Below are positions 53,767 to 62,349 of a stretch of 64,000 bases of DNA, in pieces. A program made the translations under genes and the position numbers. The DNA comes from Acidovorax sp. DW039 (GTDB lineage Bacteria > Pseudomonadota > Gammaproteobacteria > Burkholderiales > Burkholderiaceae_C). Within the stretch, counting starts at the first letter, position 1; the number at the start of each line of letters is the position of its first letter. The stretch covers positions 434,001-498,000 of the forward strand of contig NZ_AP029019.1 in NCBI RefSeq assembly GCF_037101375.1, read 5' to 3'. The notes under the pieces were generated by a model, which saw nothing but the letters and a program-made list of their open reading frames with translations, did no database searches and was not told the origin of the DNA.

Positions 53767-54660
53767 CTAAGAACCATCAGCTGCACTCGGGACAGGGGGC
53801 TGCAGCTGGCTCACCACCAGTGCGCTCACAATCAGTGCCGCTCCGGCCATGCCCGACCAGCCCAGGCTTTCACCCAGCAGGAACCACGCGGTCAGCGCCG
53901 CAAAGACAGGTTCGAGCCCAAAGACGATGGCGCTGCGCATGGCGTCCACCCGCTGCTGGCCCCAGGCTTGCAGCGTCACGACCACCACGCTGGCCAGCAG
54001 GCCCAGGTACACCAAGGCCATCCAGGCACTGGCATCCAGGCGGCCCAAGGCGGGGAGCCAGTCCATGTGCCCATCGCGGCCCCACAGCAGCACGGTGGCG
54101 GCGGCGCACATCACCAGTGCCTGCGCGGCCGCCATGCGCGTGGCCCGCAGCGGGGTGGCGCTGGTGCGGCGCGCACATTCTTCCAAAGCCAGGATGTACA
54201 GCGCATAGAACACTGTGCTGGCCAGGGTCAGCGTATCGCCCAGGTTCCAGGGCTCGTTTTCGTGGAACATCAGCGCCATGCCGCCAAAAGCCATGGCGCA
54301 GGCTGCCCACAGCTGCCAGCCGTAGCGGCGGCCCAGTGCCAGCATCGCAATCAGCGGCACCACCAGCACGTTCAGCCCGGTGACGAAGGCGTTGCGGTTG
54401 CTGCTGGTGCGGGCCAGGCCTTCAATCTGCAGCCAGAACGCCAGAAACAGCAGCAGTCCCAACGCGCAGCCCCAGGTGCGCTCATGCCGACGCATGCCGC
54501 GCCACAGCGGGGCGAGCACCAGCAGAGCAATGGCAAAGCGCAGCCAGATGATCTGCAGCGCATCGAGCTGAGCCGACAGCAGCTTCATGGCCGGAAAGGT
54601 GGTGCCCCACACCATGGTGACCACCAGCAGGGCTATCAGGCCCCCACGTTCAGTACGCAT
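53767..54660 (-). CDS. EamA/DMT-family transporter
   Basis: 297-aa permease with ten predicted helices in two EamA repeats (residues ~8-135 and ~145-285). Features TMVWGTTFPAMKLLS in helix 1 and the second-repeat signature ALEPVFA-like GLEPVFAALTAWFLLGE near 250. Start ATG 54660. Substrate unknown; amino acid or metabolite export is common. A terminator at 54684-54723 separates it from the ABC operon upstream. Confidence 0.92.
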   Translation of the reverse strand: MRTERGGLIALLVVTMVWGTTFPAMKLLSAQLDALQIIWLRFAIALLVLAPLWRGMRRHERTWGCALGLLLFLAFWLQIEGLARTSSNRNAFVTGLNVLVVPLIAMLALGRRYGWQLWAACAMAFGGMALMFHENEPWNLGDTLTLASTVFYALYILALEECARRTSATPLRATRMAAAQALVMCAAATVLLWGRDGHMDWLPALGRLDASAWMALVYLGLLASVVVVTLQAWGQQRVDAMRSAIVFGLEPVFAALTAWFLLGESLGWSGMAGAALIVSALVVSQLQPPVPSAADGS

Positions 54661-54683
54661 TGCGATGCGCCTCCCATTCAGTT

Positions 54684-54723
54684 TCCAAAAACGAAGAGGG
54701 CCGCCAGTTGCCCGGCGGCCCTC
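54684..54723 (-). terminator. Terminator of the amino-acid ABC operon
   Basis: Minus strand: stem GAGGGCCGCC/GGCGGCCCTC with an 8-nt loop, then TTCGTTTTTGG. Lies 38 bp beyond the ATPase gene stop. Confidence 0.85.
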
Positions 54724-54760
54724 GGTGTGGTGCGTTGCCGCTGTGCCTGGTGTTTTCGGC

Positions 54761-55513
54761 TCAGTGGCTGACCTGCCCGAGGAACGCCCGGATGCGGTCG
54801 TTGGCCGGGTTGCTGAAGAACTCCTTGGGCGGCGCATCGTGGGCGATGCGGCCCTGGTCAAAGAACATCACGCGGTCGGCCACTTCGCGGGCAAAACCCA
54901 TTTCGTGGGTGACCACGATCATGGTCATGCCCCCGCGCGCCAGGCTGCGCATCACGTCCAGCACCTCTTTGACCATCTCGGGGTCCAGCGCCGAGGTGGG
55001 CTCGTCGAACAACATCACCTTGGGTTGCATGGCCAGGGCGCGCGCAATGGCCACCCGCTGCTGCTGCCCGCCTGAAAGCTGCCAGGGGTATTTGTGCGCG
55101 TGGTCCTGCATGCCCACGCGGCGCAGCAGCTGCATGGCCTCTTCATTGGCCTGCGCACGGGGCGTGTGGCGAATGCGGCGGGGGGCCAGCGTCACGTTGT
55201 CCAGCACGCTCATGTGGCCGAACAGGTTGAACTGCTGGAACACCATACCCACTTCGCAGCGCTGGCGCTGCAGTGTGTCGTGGTCGTCACACACGTCTAC
55301 GCCGTCGATGGTGATGCGCCCGCTGTCGTGGGGCTCCAGCCGGTTGATGGCGCGCAGCAGGGTGCTCTTGCCCGAGCCCGAGGCACCGATGATCACCGTC
55401 ACTTCCCCCGTGTGGAACACGGTGGAGACATTCTTGAGCACCTGGTGCGAGCCGAACGACTTGCACACGCCTTCGGCAACGATGTAGGGCTTGGGTGAAA
55501 CGTTGGGGTTCAT
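54761..55513 (-). CDS. Polar amino-acid ABC transporter ATP-binding protein
   Basis: 250-aa ATPase: Walker [12 protein letters not shown] (~42), Q-loop MVFQQFNLF, signature [15 protein letters not shown] (~147), Walker [15 protein letters not shown] (~170) and the H-loop VVTHEMGFA. It belongs to the GlnQ/HisP type. It overlaps the permease gene by 4 bp. Last gene of the SBP-permease-ATPase operon. Confidence 0.95.
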   Translation of the reverse strand: MNPNVSPKPYIVAEGVCKSFGSHQVLKNVSTVFHTGEVTVIIGASGSGKSTLLRAINRLEPHDSGRITIDGVDVCDDHDTLQRQRCEVGMVFQQFNLFGHMSVLDNVTLAPRRIRHTPRAQANEEAMQLLRRVGMQDHAHKYPWQLSGGQQQRVAIARALAMQPKVMLFDEPTSALDPEMVKEVLDVMRSLARGGMTMIVVTHEMGFAREVADRVMFFDQGRIAHDAPPKEFFSNPANDRIRAFLGQVSH

Positions 55514-56292
55514 TTGTTGCGGCCCTCCACGTCAAACCGGTACTCCACCGCGTTGGAAATCTGCGTGACCAGCGTGGTGAGCAGCAGGTAGGTGACGGCC
55601 ACCGTGGTCAGTGTGGCAATCGGCTGAAACGTGGCCGACTGGATGCGGTTGCCCACGTTGGTCAGCTCCACCACGCCAATGGCATAGGCCAGCGATGAAT
55701 CCTTGAGCAGCGCCACAAAGTTGCTTACCAGCGGGGGCAGCGAAATTTTGAACGCCTGGGGGAACACCACATCCAGAAACACATGCATGCGACCCAGGCC
55801 CAGCGCCTTGGCGGCTTCGGTCTGCCCCCGCGGCACGGCCAGCAGCCCGGCGCGCAGCGCCTCGGCGTTGTAGGCCCCTACGTTCAGGCCCAGCGCCACC
55901 ACGGCAGCGGCAAAGTCAGGCAGGTTCAGCCCCGGCACCAGCACGGGCAGGGCAAAGTACACAAACAGAATCTGCACCAGCAGCGGGGTGCCACGGATGA
56001 CCCAGATGTAGAAGCTGGCCACCCACCGCACGGCAGCCCAGCGCGCGGTGCGTGCCAGCGCTGCCACGGTGCCCAGCACCAGGCCCACTGCACCGCTGAT
56101 GAGCGTCAGCCACAGCGTGGTGCGTGCGCCTTCCGAGAAAGCTTGCGCGTTGGAGCCAATGGGCTCAGGGAAAAACGAGAGCAGCTGGCCCAGCAGGGAC
56201 AGCGCCAGCACCATCACCACCAGCGCGGCGACAAGTGTGGCATTGCTGCGCTGCTGGCGGCTCCAGGTTTGGGGCCAAAGGGCGATAAGCAT
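55510..56292 (-). CDS. Polar amino-acid ABC transporter permease
   Basis: 260-aa HisM/GlnP-type permease with about five to six helices and the EAA loop ([20 protein letters not shown], ~160-180) that contacts the ATPase. N-terminal ~50 residues contain an extra helix. Overlaps the ATPase gene by 4 bp. A transcription terminator hairpin separates it from the receptor gene. Confidence 0.94.
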   Translation of the reverse strand: MLIALWPQTWSRQQRSNATLVAALVVMVLALSLLGQLLSFFPEPIGSNAQAFSEGARTTLWLTLISGAVGLVLGTVAALARTARWAAVRWVASFYIWVIRGTPLLVQILFVYFALPVLVPGLNLPDFAAAVVALGLNVGAYNAEALRAGLLAVPRGQTEAAKALGLGRMHVFLDVVFPQAFKISLPPLVSNFVALLKDSSLAYAIGVVELTNVGNRIQSATFQPIATLTTVAVTYLLLTTLVTQISNAVEYRFDVEGRNK

Positions 56293-56373
56293 GAATGGAA
56301 TGACCGTCCGGTCTCAGTTCTGAATCAGTTCAGCGGCACAACGGCGCGCAATTCGAGGTGCGGAGTGTGCCAG

Positions 56374-56414
56374 CAAAAACAAAAGGTGCGCAGAGGGCTT
56401 GCCCCCTGCGCACC
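56374..56414 (-). terminator. Intra-operon terminator between receptor and permease genes
   Basis: Minus strand: stem GGTGCGCAGGGGG/CCCTCTGCGCACC with a 4-nt loop, then TTTTGTTTTTG. Placed after the receptor and before the permease, it would make the receptor transcript more abundant than the membrane components. Confidence 0.85.
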
Positions 56415-56479
56415 TGAGGGTCGGCCAGTGCCATGGCGCTGTCACGCCTTGCTCTGCTGGCCCCCCTTGTCGCTACAGA

Positions 56480-57241
56480 TCAGTTGCAGCGCACGTCTTC
56501 GTTGAAGTACTTCTTGGACACGGCGGCGTAGCTGCCATCGGCCAGCACTTCGGCAAAGGCCTTATTCCATGCATCGGCCAGGCCTGTGTTGCCCAGGGCC
56601 ATGGCGGGGGCGATGCGCTCGATGAACAGCATGTCACCCAGCTTGAAGCCTGCCTTGGCATTCTTGGCTGCGGCTTCCTTGGCCACGAATTTGTCGCTCA
56701 CCCAGGCGTCCACGCGCTTGGAGATCAGGGCGCGCTGGGCGTCAGTGTCCTGGGGGAAGTTCTTCACTTCCTTCACGCCAGCGAGCTTTTGCACGTTGGT
56801 GAGGTAGCTGGTGCCGGTCTGCACAGCCACCACCTTGCCCGTCAGGTCCTTGGCGGTGCGGATCTTTTCGTCCATCGCCACGATCATGCCGCCCGAGCAG
56901 TAGTGGGGGTTGGCAAACGTCACGGCCTTGGCACGCTCTTCCGTCACGCCGTGCGAGGCGATCACGGCATCCCAGCGGTTCTGGGCCAGGCCGGTCAGCA
57001 GGGCGTCAAAGCCCAGGGTCTTCCACTCCACTTTCAGGCCCATCTTCTTGATGACCAGTTCGGCCACTTCGACTTCGAAGCCCGTCAGCTGGGTGCCCTT
57101 GAAGTAGTTGAAGGGGGCAAACTGGCCTTCGGTGGCCATGATGATCTTGCCGTCTTTCTTGATTTCGTCCAGCGTGCGGGCTTGGGCAACAAAGGCAGCG
57201 CACAGCGCCACGGCGGTAACAACGGTCTTCAACAGTTTCAT
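56480..57241 (-). CDS. Polar amino-acid ABC transporter substrate-binding protein
   Basis: 253-aa periplasmic receptor of the SBP_bac_3 family. Signal peptide MKLLKTVVTAVALCAAFVAQA, then GKIIMATEGQFAPFNYFKG and GFEVEVAELVIKKMGLKVEW, the ligand-binding strand-helix unit. C-terminal LADGSYAAVSKKYFNEDVRC. Likely binds an amino acid; the exact ligand is not predictable. First gene of the operon. Confidence 0.95.
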   Translation of the reverse strand: MKLLKTVVTAVALCAAFVAQARTLDEIKKDGKIIMATEGQFAPFNYFKGTQLTGFEVEVAELVIKKMGLKVEWKTLGFDALLTGLAQNRWDAVIASHGVTEERAKAVTFANPHYCSGGMIVAMDEKIRTAKDLTGKVVAVQTGTSYLTNVQKLAGVKEVKNFPQDTDAQRALISKRVDAWVSDKFVAKEAAAKNAKAGFKLGDMLFIERIAPAMALGNTGLADAWNKAFAEVLADGSYAAVSKKYFNEDVRCN

Positions 57242-57269
57242 GGCGAGATCCTGCTAGGGGTGTTTCAGG

Positions 57270-57305
57270 TACAAAAAAATCCGGCATGCAGGTAGGCAAG
57301 CCGGA
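57270..57305 (-). terminator. Terminator between the TauE/SafE gene and the amino-acid receptor gene
   Basis: Minus strand: stem CCGGCTTGC/GCATGCCGG (one mismatch) followed by ATTTTTTTGT. It would end the TauE transcript about 200 bp after its stop and lies in the 5' region of the receptor gene. Confidence 0.7.
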
Positions 57306-57500
57306 ACGTGGGATCACGAGGCATCGCGGTCAGCGATGGGGCTCGTCATCAAATGGCAACAAATTATAGGATGACCGTGCTTTTTATCGGCACGCAGGAC
57401 AACCCTAGTGTCGCATTCGGGTCAAGCTTTTTTTGACCCACCACAACCTTCCAAGCAAAGCCAATGCCAGTGCGCCCCCGCGTTGACTCCCTTGCTGACT

Positions 57501-58259
57501 TCAGCGAAGAAAGGCGTCGTACCCCGTTTTCAGGATCAGGCTGCTCACCACCACAATGAAAATGCCCCGCACAAAGCCGGTGCCGTGCTTGAGTGCCATG
57601 TGCGTGCCTGCCATGCTGCCCACCACGTTGGCAATGGCCAGGGTGGCTGCGTAGTGCCACCACACGTGGCCCTTGAAGGCGAAGAGGGTGATGGCTGCAA
57701 TGTTGGTGGCGCAGTTGAGCAGCTTGGCGGAAGCCGATGCGTTCAGAAAGTCGTATCCCAGCAGCCGCACGAACAGGAAGACGAAGAAGCTGCCGGTGCC
57801 CGGCCCGAAAAAGCCGTCGTAAAAGCCTATGCACAACCCCACCAGGCAGGCCACCACCACTTCGGTGCGGCCCGCAAAGCGCGGGGCATGGTGCCTGCCC
57901 AGGTCTTTGCGCGCCAGCGTGTAGCCGAGCACGGCCAGCAGCACCAGGGGCAGCACCTTGCGCAAGAAGTCGGGCGAGATGGCAGTTACCGTCCAGGCAC
58001 CGGCAAACGCGCCGGCAAACCCTGCCAGGGCGGCGGGCAGCAGGGCGCTCCAGCGCATCTCTACGCGGCGGCTGTATTGCCAGGTGGCCATGGCGGTGCC
58101 CCACACCGATCCCCCCTTGTTGGTGCCAAACAGCGTGGCGGGGGCTGCGCCCGGAAAAGCGGCAAACAGGGCGGGCGTCAAGATCAGGCCGCCACCGCCC
58201 ACGATGGCGTCAATGAAGCCTGCCAGCAGCGAGGCGAAGGTGATAAAAATCCATTCCAT
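57501..58259 (-). CDS. TauE/SafE family membrane exporter
   Basis: 252-aa permease with about eight helices in two repeats: LLAGFIDAIVGGGGLILTPA at the start (family signature) and GFYDGFFGPGTGSFFVFLF in the middle. Usually sulfite, sulfoacetate or small-acid exporters. No enzyme partner is adjacent. A ~500-bp upstream region with a minus-strand terminator precedes it, suggesting a long leader or small RNA. Confidence 0.92.
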   Translation of the reverse strand: MEWIFITFASLLAGFIDAIVGGGGLILTPALFAAFPGAAPATLFGTNKGGSVWGTAMATWQYSRRVEMRWSALLPAALAGFAGAFAGAWTVTAISPDFLRKVLPLVLLAVLGYTLARKDLGRHHAPRFAGRTEVVVACLVGLCIGFYDGFFGPGTGSFFVFLFVRLLGYDFLNASASAKLLNCATNIAAITLFAFKGHVWWHYAATLAIANVVGSMAGTHMALKHGTGFVRGIFIVVVSSLILKTGYDAFLR

Positions 58260-58430
58260 CGCCGGATTTTGGCATGCTGCCTGTTATGGCTGTTATGGTT
58301 TTTGTAGCGCCGGACGTCTGCGCAAGAGCCTGGGGAAGCGCCTGGGTCAGTGCTGGGCAGGCGCGCTTTGCCGAGGCAAAACCGAGGGCTGCGAGGTCTC
58401 TCCCACTTCCTTCACGCCTGCAAAAGCACA

Positions 58431-58458
58431 AAAAAAAGCGCTGGGATCGCCAGCGCTT
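58431..58458 (-). terminator. Minus-strand terminator upstream of the TauE/SafE gene
   Basis: Perfect 9-bp stem AAGCGCTGG/CCAGCGCTT with a 5-nt loop, followed on the minus strand by a run of seven to nine T. Among the clearest terminators in the window, yet not at the end of any annotated minus-strand gene. Confidence 0.8.
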
Positions 58459-58666
58459 CGAAAACTTTTGCGCACCTCGTTGGGTGCTTGTTTGGTAGTT
58501 GGTGTAAAGGGTTTGTCTCCTCGGTCCCCTCATCTGAGATGCCTCAGCACCCCGTTGAGTAACCACAATGTAACTCCCGCCCACCCCTGGTGCATTGGGG
58601 GTTTCCCGGAGGGTGCGGGCTGCACCAGTTTCGATCCTGCTCGGCCGCGTGGCCAACCAAGTTGGG

Positions 58667-58678
58667 GCAAACGTTTGC
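58667..58678. promoter_or_regulatory. LacI/PurR-type operator-like palindrome
   Basis: GCAAACGTTTGC is a perfect 12-bp palindrome with the central CG typical of LacI-family operators. It lies about 85 bp upstream of the small gene at 58765 and near a possible minus-strand promoter. No LacI-family gene is in the window. Confidence 0.35.
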
Positions 58679-58764
58679 GCAAGGCTGCGCTGGCACGTGT
58701 TGTGCAATCCATCCCCTGTCTGCCCCCGTGTGGGGCAAGTCCCAAGGCGAGGAGATTGAGACAT

Positions 58765-59127
58765 ATGAGCCAGAGCGAGAAACTTGCCATTGCCGCGCAT
58801 CTGCATGTGCTGCTCAGACGCAAGACCGGCCGGGTGACAGACACGGAATGGATGGCCAGCAACGGCGCCTATGCGCGTGAAGTCATCCGCTTTGCCCGCG
58901 AGCGCGCACAGCAGGACCAGGCCCCCGAACTGGCCGACTGGGCCGACAAATTGGAGGCCTGCATGCAGGATGTGTTTGCCGCAGAGGCCCGCCGCACCGC
59001 GCGCGAGGTGGCTGCCGCAGCAGCATCAGCCGCCGCCAGGACGGCAGAGCGAACCCCCGCGGTGGTGGCTGAGGCCCTGGCCTCACTGCACCCGCAGGCC
59101 CGGCGCTACGTGGGCGGCATTCGCTGA
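58765..59127 (+). CDS. Small hypothetical protein, helical
   Basis: 120 aa. AGGAG precedes ATG 58765. Predicted alpha-helical and Ala/Arg/Glu-rich: EKLAIAAHLHVLLRRKTGRV and NGAYAREVIRFARERAQQD, then a long Ala-rich helix. No signal or membrane segment. Family not recognised. Confidence 0.7.
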   Translation: MSQSEKLAIAAHLHVLLRRKTGRVTDTEWMASNGAYAREVIRFARERAQQDQAPELADWADKLEACMQDVFAAEARRTAREVAAAAASAAARTAERTPAVVAEALASLHPQARRYVGGIR

Positions 59128-59240
59128 GCGCGGCCAACACACCTCCCCCTGGCGTCGTTGTTCCGTCTTGTCGTACCCGATGTACTGCCTGCTACGGAAC
59201 ACCTGACCAGGGCCGCTTCGCAGGGGTGTGTGAACCGCTC

Positions 59241-60935
59241 TTAGCGCCCCGCCTTTTGCGCCTCCAGCATCCACGCTGCAGCGCGCTCGGCCAGCATCAG
59301 CGTGGGTGAGTTGGTGTTGCCGCTGGTGATGGTGGGCATGGCCCCTGCATCCACCACGCGCAGGCCTGCCACCACGCCACCGCGCCCGTCGCGCACGCGC
59401 AGCTGGCTGTCCAGCACGGCGGTGGGGTCGTGGTCGTGTCCCATTTTGGTGGTGCCCACGGGGTGGAAGATGGTGGTGGCAATGTCGCCTGCCAGCCGGG
59501 CCAGGTCCGCATCCGTCTGGTATTGCACGCCGGGCTTCCACTCTTCGGGGCGGTACTTGTCGAGGGCGGGCTGGGCCACGATGCGGCGTGTCACGCGCAG
59601 GCTGTCGGCCGCCACCTTGCGGTCTTCTGGCGTGCTGAGGTAGTTGGGTGCAATGGCGGGCGCGGTGCGGAAGTCCGGGCCTTTGATCTGCACCGTGCCG
59701 CGGCTGGTGGGGTTCAGGTTGCACACACTGGCGGTGAAGGCCGGAAAGCTGTGCAAAGGCTCACCAAACGCATCGAGTGACAGCGGCTGTACGTGGTACT
59801 GGATGTTGGGGTAGGGCTGGTCGTCGCTGCTGCGTGTGAAGGCACCCAGTTGCGAGGGGGCCATGCTCATGGGGCCGCTGCGCTTGAAGGCATATTCCAG
59901 CCCGATCTTGGCCTTGCCCAGCAGCGAGCTGGCCATGGTGTTGAGGGTCTGCGCCCCGCGCACCTTGAACACCGAGCGGATCTGCAAATGGTCTTGCAGG
60001 TTGGCCCCCACGCCCGGCAAGTCTGCCACCACATCCAGCCCATGCTGGCGCAGCAGCGCCGCAGGGCCGATGCCCGAGAGCTGCAGCAACTGGGGCGAGT
60101 TGATGGCCCCCGCACTCAGCACCACTTCGCGGCTGGCCTGCGCGGTCACCATCTGCTGGCCGTCCCACACCTTCACGCCTGTGCAGCGGCGGCTGCCATC
60201 GGGCTGGGTTTCGATGATGAGCTGCGCCGCCTGCGCACTGGTCCACATCTCAAAGTTGGGCCGCCCGTAGCAGGTGGGCCGCAAAAAGGCCTTGGCCGTG
60301 TTCCAGCGCCAGCCGCTTTTCTGGTTGACTTCGAAGTAGCCCACGCCTTCGTTGGTGCCGCTGTTGAAGTCTTCGGTGGCTGGGATGCCCGCCTGCTGGG
60401 CGGCCTGGGCAAAGGCGTCCAGAATGTCCCAGCGCAGGCGCTGTTTTTCCACGCGCCACTCGCCCGTGCTGCCCGTGCTCTTGTTGCCGTGCAGGCGTTT
60501 GAAGTTTTCATTCACGCCGTCTGGCTGGTCCAGTCGCCAGTGGTCCTCGTGGCGGCGAAAAAAGGGCAGGGTGTTCTCCCATCGCCATGATGCGTCCCCG
60601 GTCAGCTCGGCCCAGCGGTCGTAGTCGCGGGCCTGGCCGCGCATGTAGATCATGCCGTTGATGCTGCTGCACCCCCCCAGCGTCTTGCCTCGGGGGTAGC
60701 GCAGGGTGCGTCCGTTCAGGCCTGCGTCGGGTTCGGTGTGATAGAGCCAGTCGGTGCGCGGGTTGCCAATGCAATACAGATAACCCACGGGGATGTGAAT
60801 CCAGTGGTAGTCGTCCTTGCGGCCCGCCTCGATCAGCAGCACGCGGTGGCGGCTGTCGGCACTCAGGCGGTTGCACAGCAACGCGCCTGCGGTGCCGCCG
60901 CCGATGATGATGTAGTCAAACTGGGTGTCGCTCAT
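59241..60935 (-). CDS. GMC-family FAD-dependent oxidoreductase
   Basis: 564-aa flavoenzyme of the choline/alcohol dehydrogenase type. The FAD Rossmann motif is FDYIIIGGGTAGALLCNRLS at the N-terminus; PRGKTLGGCSSINGMIYMRG is GMC signature 1 and SAGAINSPQLLQLSGIG signature 2. Catalytic His in IFHPVGTTKMG and the second His/Asn near DAGAMPTITSGNTNSPT. Substrate unknown (an alcohol). Single-gene unit. Confidence 0.94.
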   Translation of the reverse strand: MSDTQFDYIIIGGGTAGALLCNRLSADSRHRVLLIEAGRKDDYHWIHIPVGYLYCIGNPRTDWLYHTEPDAGLNGRTLRYPRGKTLGGCSSINGMIYMRGQARDYDRWAELTGDASWRWENTLPFFRRHEDHWRLDQPDGVNENFKRLHGNKSTGSTGEWRVEKQRLRWDILDAFAQAAQQAGIPATEDFNSGTNEGVGYFEVNQKSGWRWNTAKAFLRPTCYGRPNFEMWTSAQAAQLIIETQPDGSRRCTGVKVWDGQQMVTAQASREVVLSAGAINSPQLLQLSGIGPAALLRQHGLDVVADLPGVGANLQDHLQIRSVFKVRGAQTLNTMASSLLGKAKIGLEYAFKRSGPMSMAPSQLGAFTRSSDDQPYPNIQYHVQPLSLDAFGEPLHSFPAFTASVCNLNPTSRGTVQIKGPDFRTAPAIAPNYLSTPEDRKVAADSLRVTRRIVAQPALDKYRPEEWKPGVQYQTDADLARLAGDIATTIFHPVGTTKMGHDHDPTAVLDSQLRVRDGRGGVVAGLRVVDAGAMPTITSGNTNSPTLMLAERAAAWMLEAQKAGR

Positions 60936-61030
60936 GGGTGGCCCGAAATCAACGGAAGATCAACGGAAACTGTCTCGGCGCATTGTGCTGAGCGGCAGCC
61001 TTCTGTCGATGGGGTAATTGCCAAGTGCTA

Positions 61031-61080
61031 TTAAAAAAATAGCTGCCTGCGCTTATTCATCAAGCGCTGGAGGCCTGTTT
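61031..61080. repeat. Palindromic intergenic repeat, copy D
   Basis: TTAAAAAAATAGCTGCCTGC then GCTTATTCATCAAGCGCTGG: arms of the AGCTGC..GCGCTT family, right arm slightly decayed. It lies upstream of the mla operon. Confidence 0.7.
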
Positions 61081-61212
61081 GATAAAAATTGCATGCAATC
61101 GTGGCAAGAATGTGTCAAGGGCCGCGCCCGGCTCCGCTACCATGCTTGGCTCTGTCGTTCAGGACATCCTTTCTCTCCATTGCCCAGCCCGGTGGCTGAT
61201 GCCGCCCCTACC

Positions 61213-62346
61213 ATGACCTCTGACAGCGTTGCCCCCTGCATCGTCCGCACCCACACGCCCGAAGGGCCGTGCGCGCAGCTGCAGGGCCGCTGGGGGGCTG
61301 CAGAGCTGGGCACGCGCAGGCAATGGAAGCTGCTGCGCAGCCAGCTGCAGGACAGCGCCCCCACCCCCCAGCTGGGCTGGGACCTGCGCGAGGTGCAGTG
61401 GCTGGACCATGTGGGCGCGCAACTGCTGTGGAACCACTGGGGCCGTGCCTGGCCTGCGCGGCTGGCCCTGACCGACCTGCAGCGCACCCTGCTGGAGCGC
61501 GTGGCCCAGCTCACCGTGGCAGACCCACCTGCGCCCGCGCCCTGGCGCCTGTTTGACCAGATAGATCACCTGGGCGTGCTGGTGCTGCATGGGCTGGACC
61601 ATGCCCGCCACGGCGTGCAGATGCTGGGCCAGCTCATGCTGGACCTGGGCCGCTTGCTGCGCAACCCGCGCCGTGCCCCGTGGCGCGATGTGTCGGGCCA
61701 CCTGTACCGCATGGGGGCCACGGCGCTGCCCATCACTGCGCTGGTGGGCTTTTTGATTGGCGTGGTGCTGGCCTACCTGATGAGCCTGCAGCTGCGCCAG
61801 TTCGGGGCCGAATCCTTCATCGTCAACATCCTGGGCATCTCGCTCATCCGCGAGCTGGGGCCCATGCTGGCCGCCATTCTGGTGGCGGGGCGCTCGGGCT
61901 CGTCCATCACCGCGCAAATTGGCGTGATGCGCGTGACCGAAGAGCTGGACGCCATGCGCGTCATGGGCATACCGCACGGCTTTCGGCTCGTCATGCCGCG
62001 CACCCTGGCGCTGGCTCTGGCCATGCCGCTCATCAGCGTGTGGACCACGCTGGCCGCGCTGGCCGGGGGCATGCTGGCGGCAGACATCACGCTGGGCATT
62101 TCTCCCTCTTACTTTGTGCAGGCCCTGCCTGCTGCGGTCAAGATCGGCAACCTGGGGCTGGCCGTCGCCAAGTCGGTGGTGTTTGGGGCGTTCATTGCCC
62201 TCATCGGCTGCCACTGGGGCCTGCGCGTCAAGCCCAACACCCAGAGCCTGGGTGAGGGCACCACGGCATCGGTGGTCACCTCCATCACCATGGTCATCAT
62301 CGTGGACGCGGTGTTTGCCGTGGCCTTCCGCAACGTGGGGATCTGA
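61213..62346 (+). CDS. mlaE: MlaE-type ABC permease of the lipid transport system
   Basis: 377-aa inner-membrane subunit of the MCE-type phospholipid transporter. Residues ~20-105 resemble a fused STAS-like domain (LGWDLREVQWLDHVGAQLLW), and ~120-375 form the MlaE permease (MGATALPITALVGFLIGVVL, FIVNILGISLIRELGPMLAA, ITAQIGVMRVTEELDAM). ATG 61213 is chosen as the family start. It overlaps in operon with mlaF, 3 bp ahead. Confidence 0.93.
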   Translation: MTSDSVAPCIVRTHTPEGPCAQLQGRWGAAELGTRRQWKLLRSQLQDSAPTPQLGWDLREVQWLDHVGAQLLWNHWGRAWPARLALTDLQRTLLERVAQLTVADPPAPAPWRLFDQIDHLGVLVLHGLDHARHGVQMLGQLMLDLGRLLRNPRRAPWRDVSGHLYRMGATALPITALVGFLIGVVLAYLMSLQLRQFGAESFIVNILGISLIRELGPMLAAILVAGRSGSSITAQIGVMRVTEELDAMRVMGIPHGFRLVMPRTLALALAMPLISVWTTLAALAGGMLAADITLGISPSYFVQALPAAVKIGNLGLAVAKSVVFGAFIALIGCHWGLRVKPNTQSLGEGTTASVVTSITMVIIVDAVFAVAFRNVGI

Positions 62347-62349
62347 GCC

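Larger units (their letters stand above)
58260..58764. other. 505-bp intergenic region with structured minus-strand sequence, candidate leader or small RNA
   Basis: No conserved gene. A strong minus-strand terminator (58431-58458) has no minus-strand gene for 780 bp upstream of it. Between 58459 and ~58640 the minus strand can form hairpins, for example TGGTGC..GCACC around 58600-58630. This could be a small RNA ending at the terminator, or a tauE leader with an attenuator 170 nt before the start codon. A symmetrical site GCAAACGTTTGC lies at 58667-58678. Confidence 0.4.

Noticed and set aside
58500..58560. TPP-riboswitch-like GGGGTGCTGAG motif on the minus strand
   Set aside because: The second conserved part (CTGATC and following helix) is missing, and the downstream gene is not a thiamine gene.
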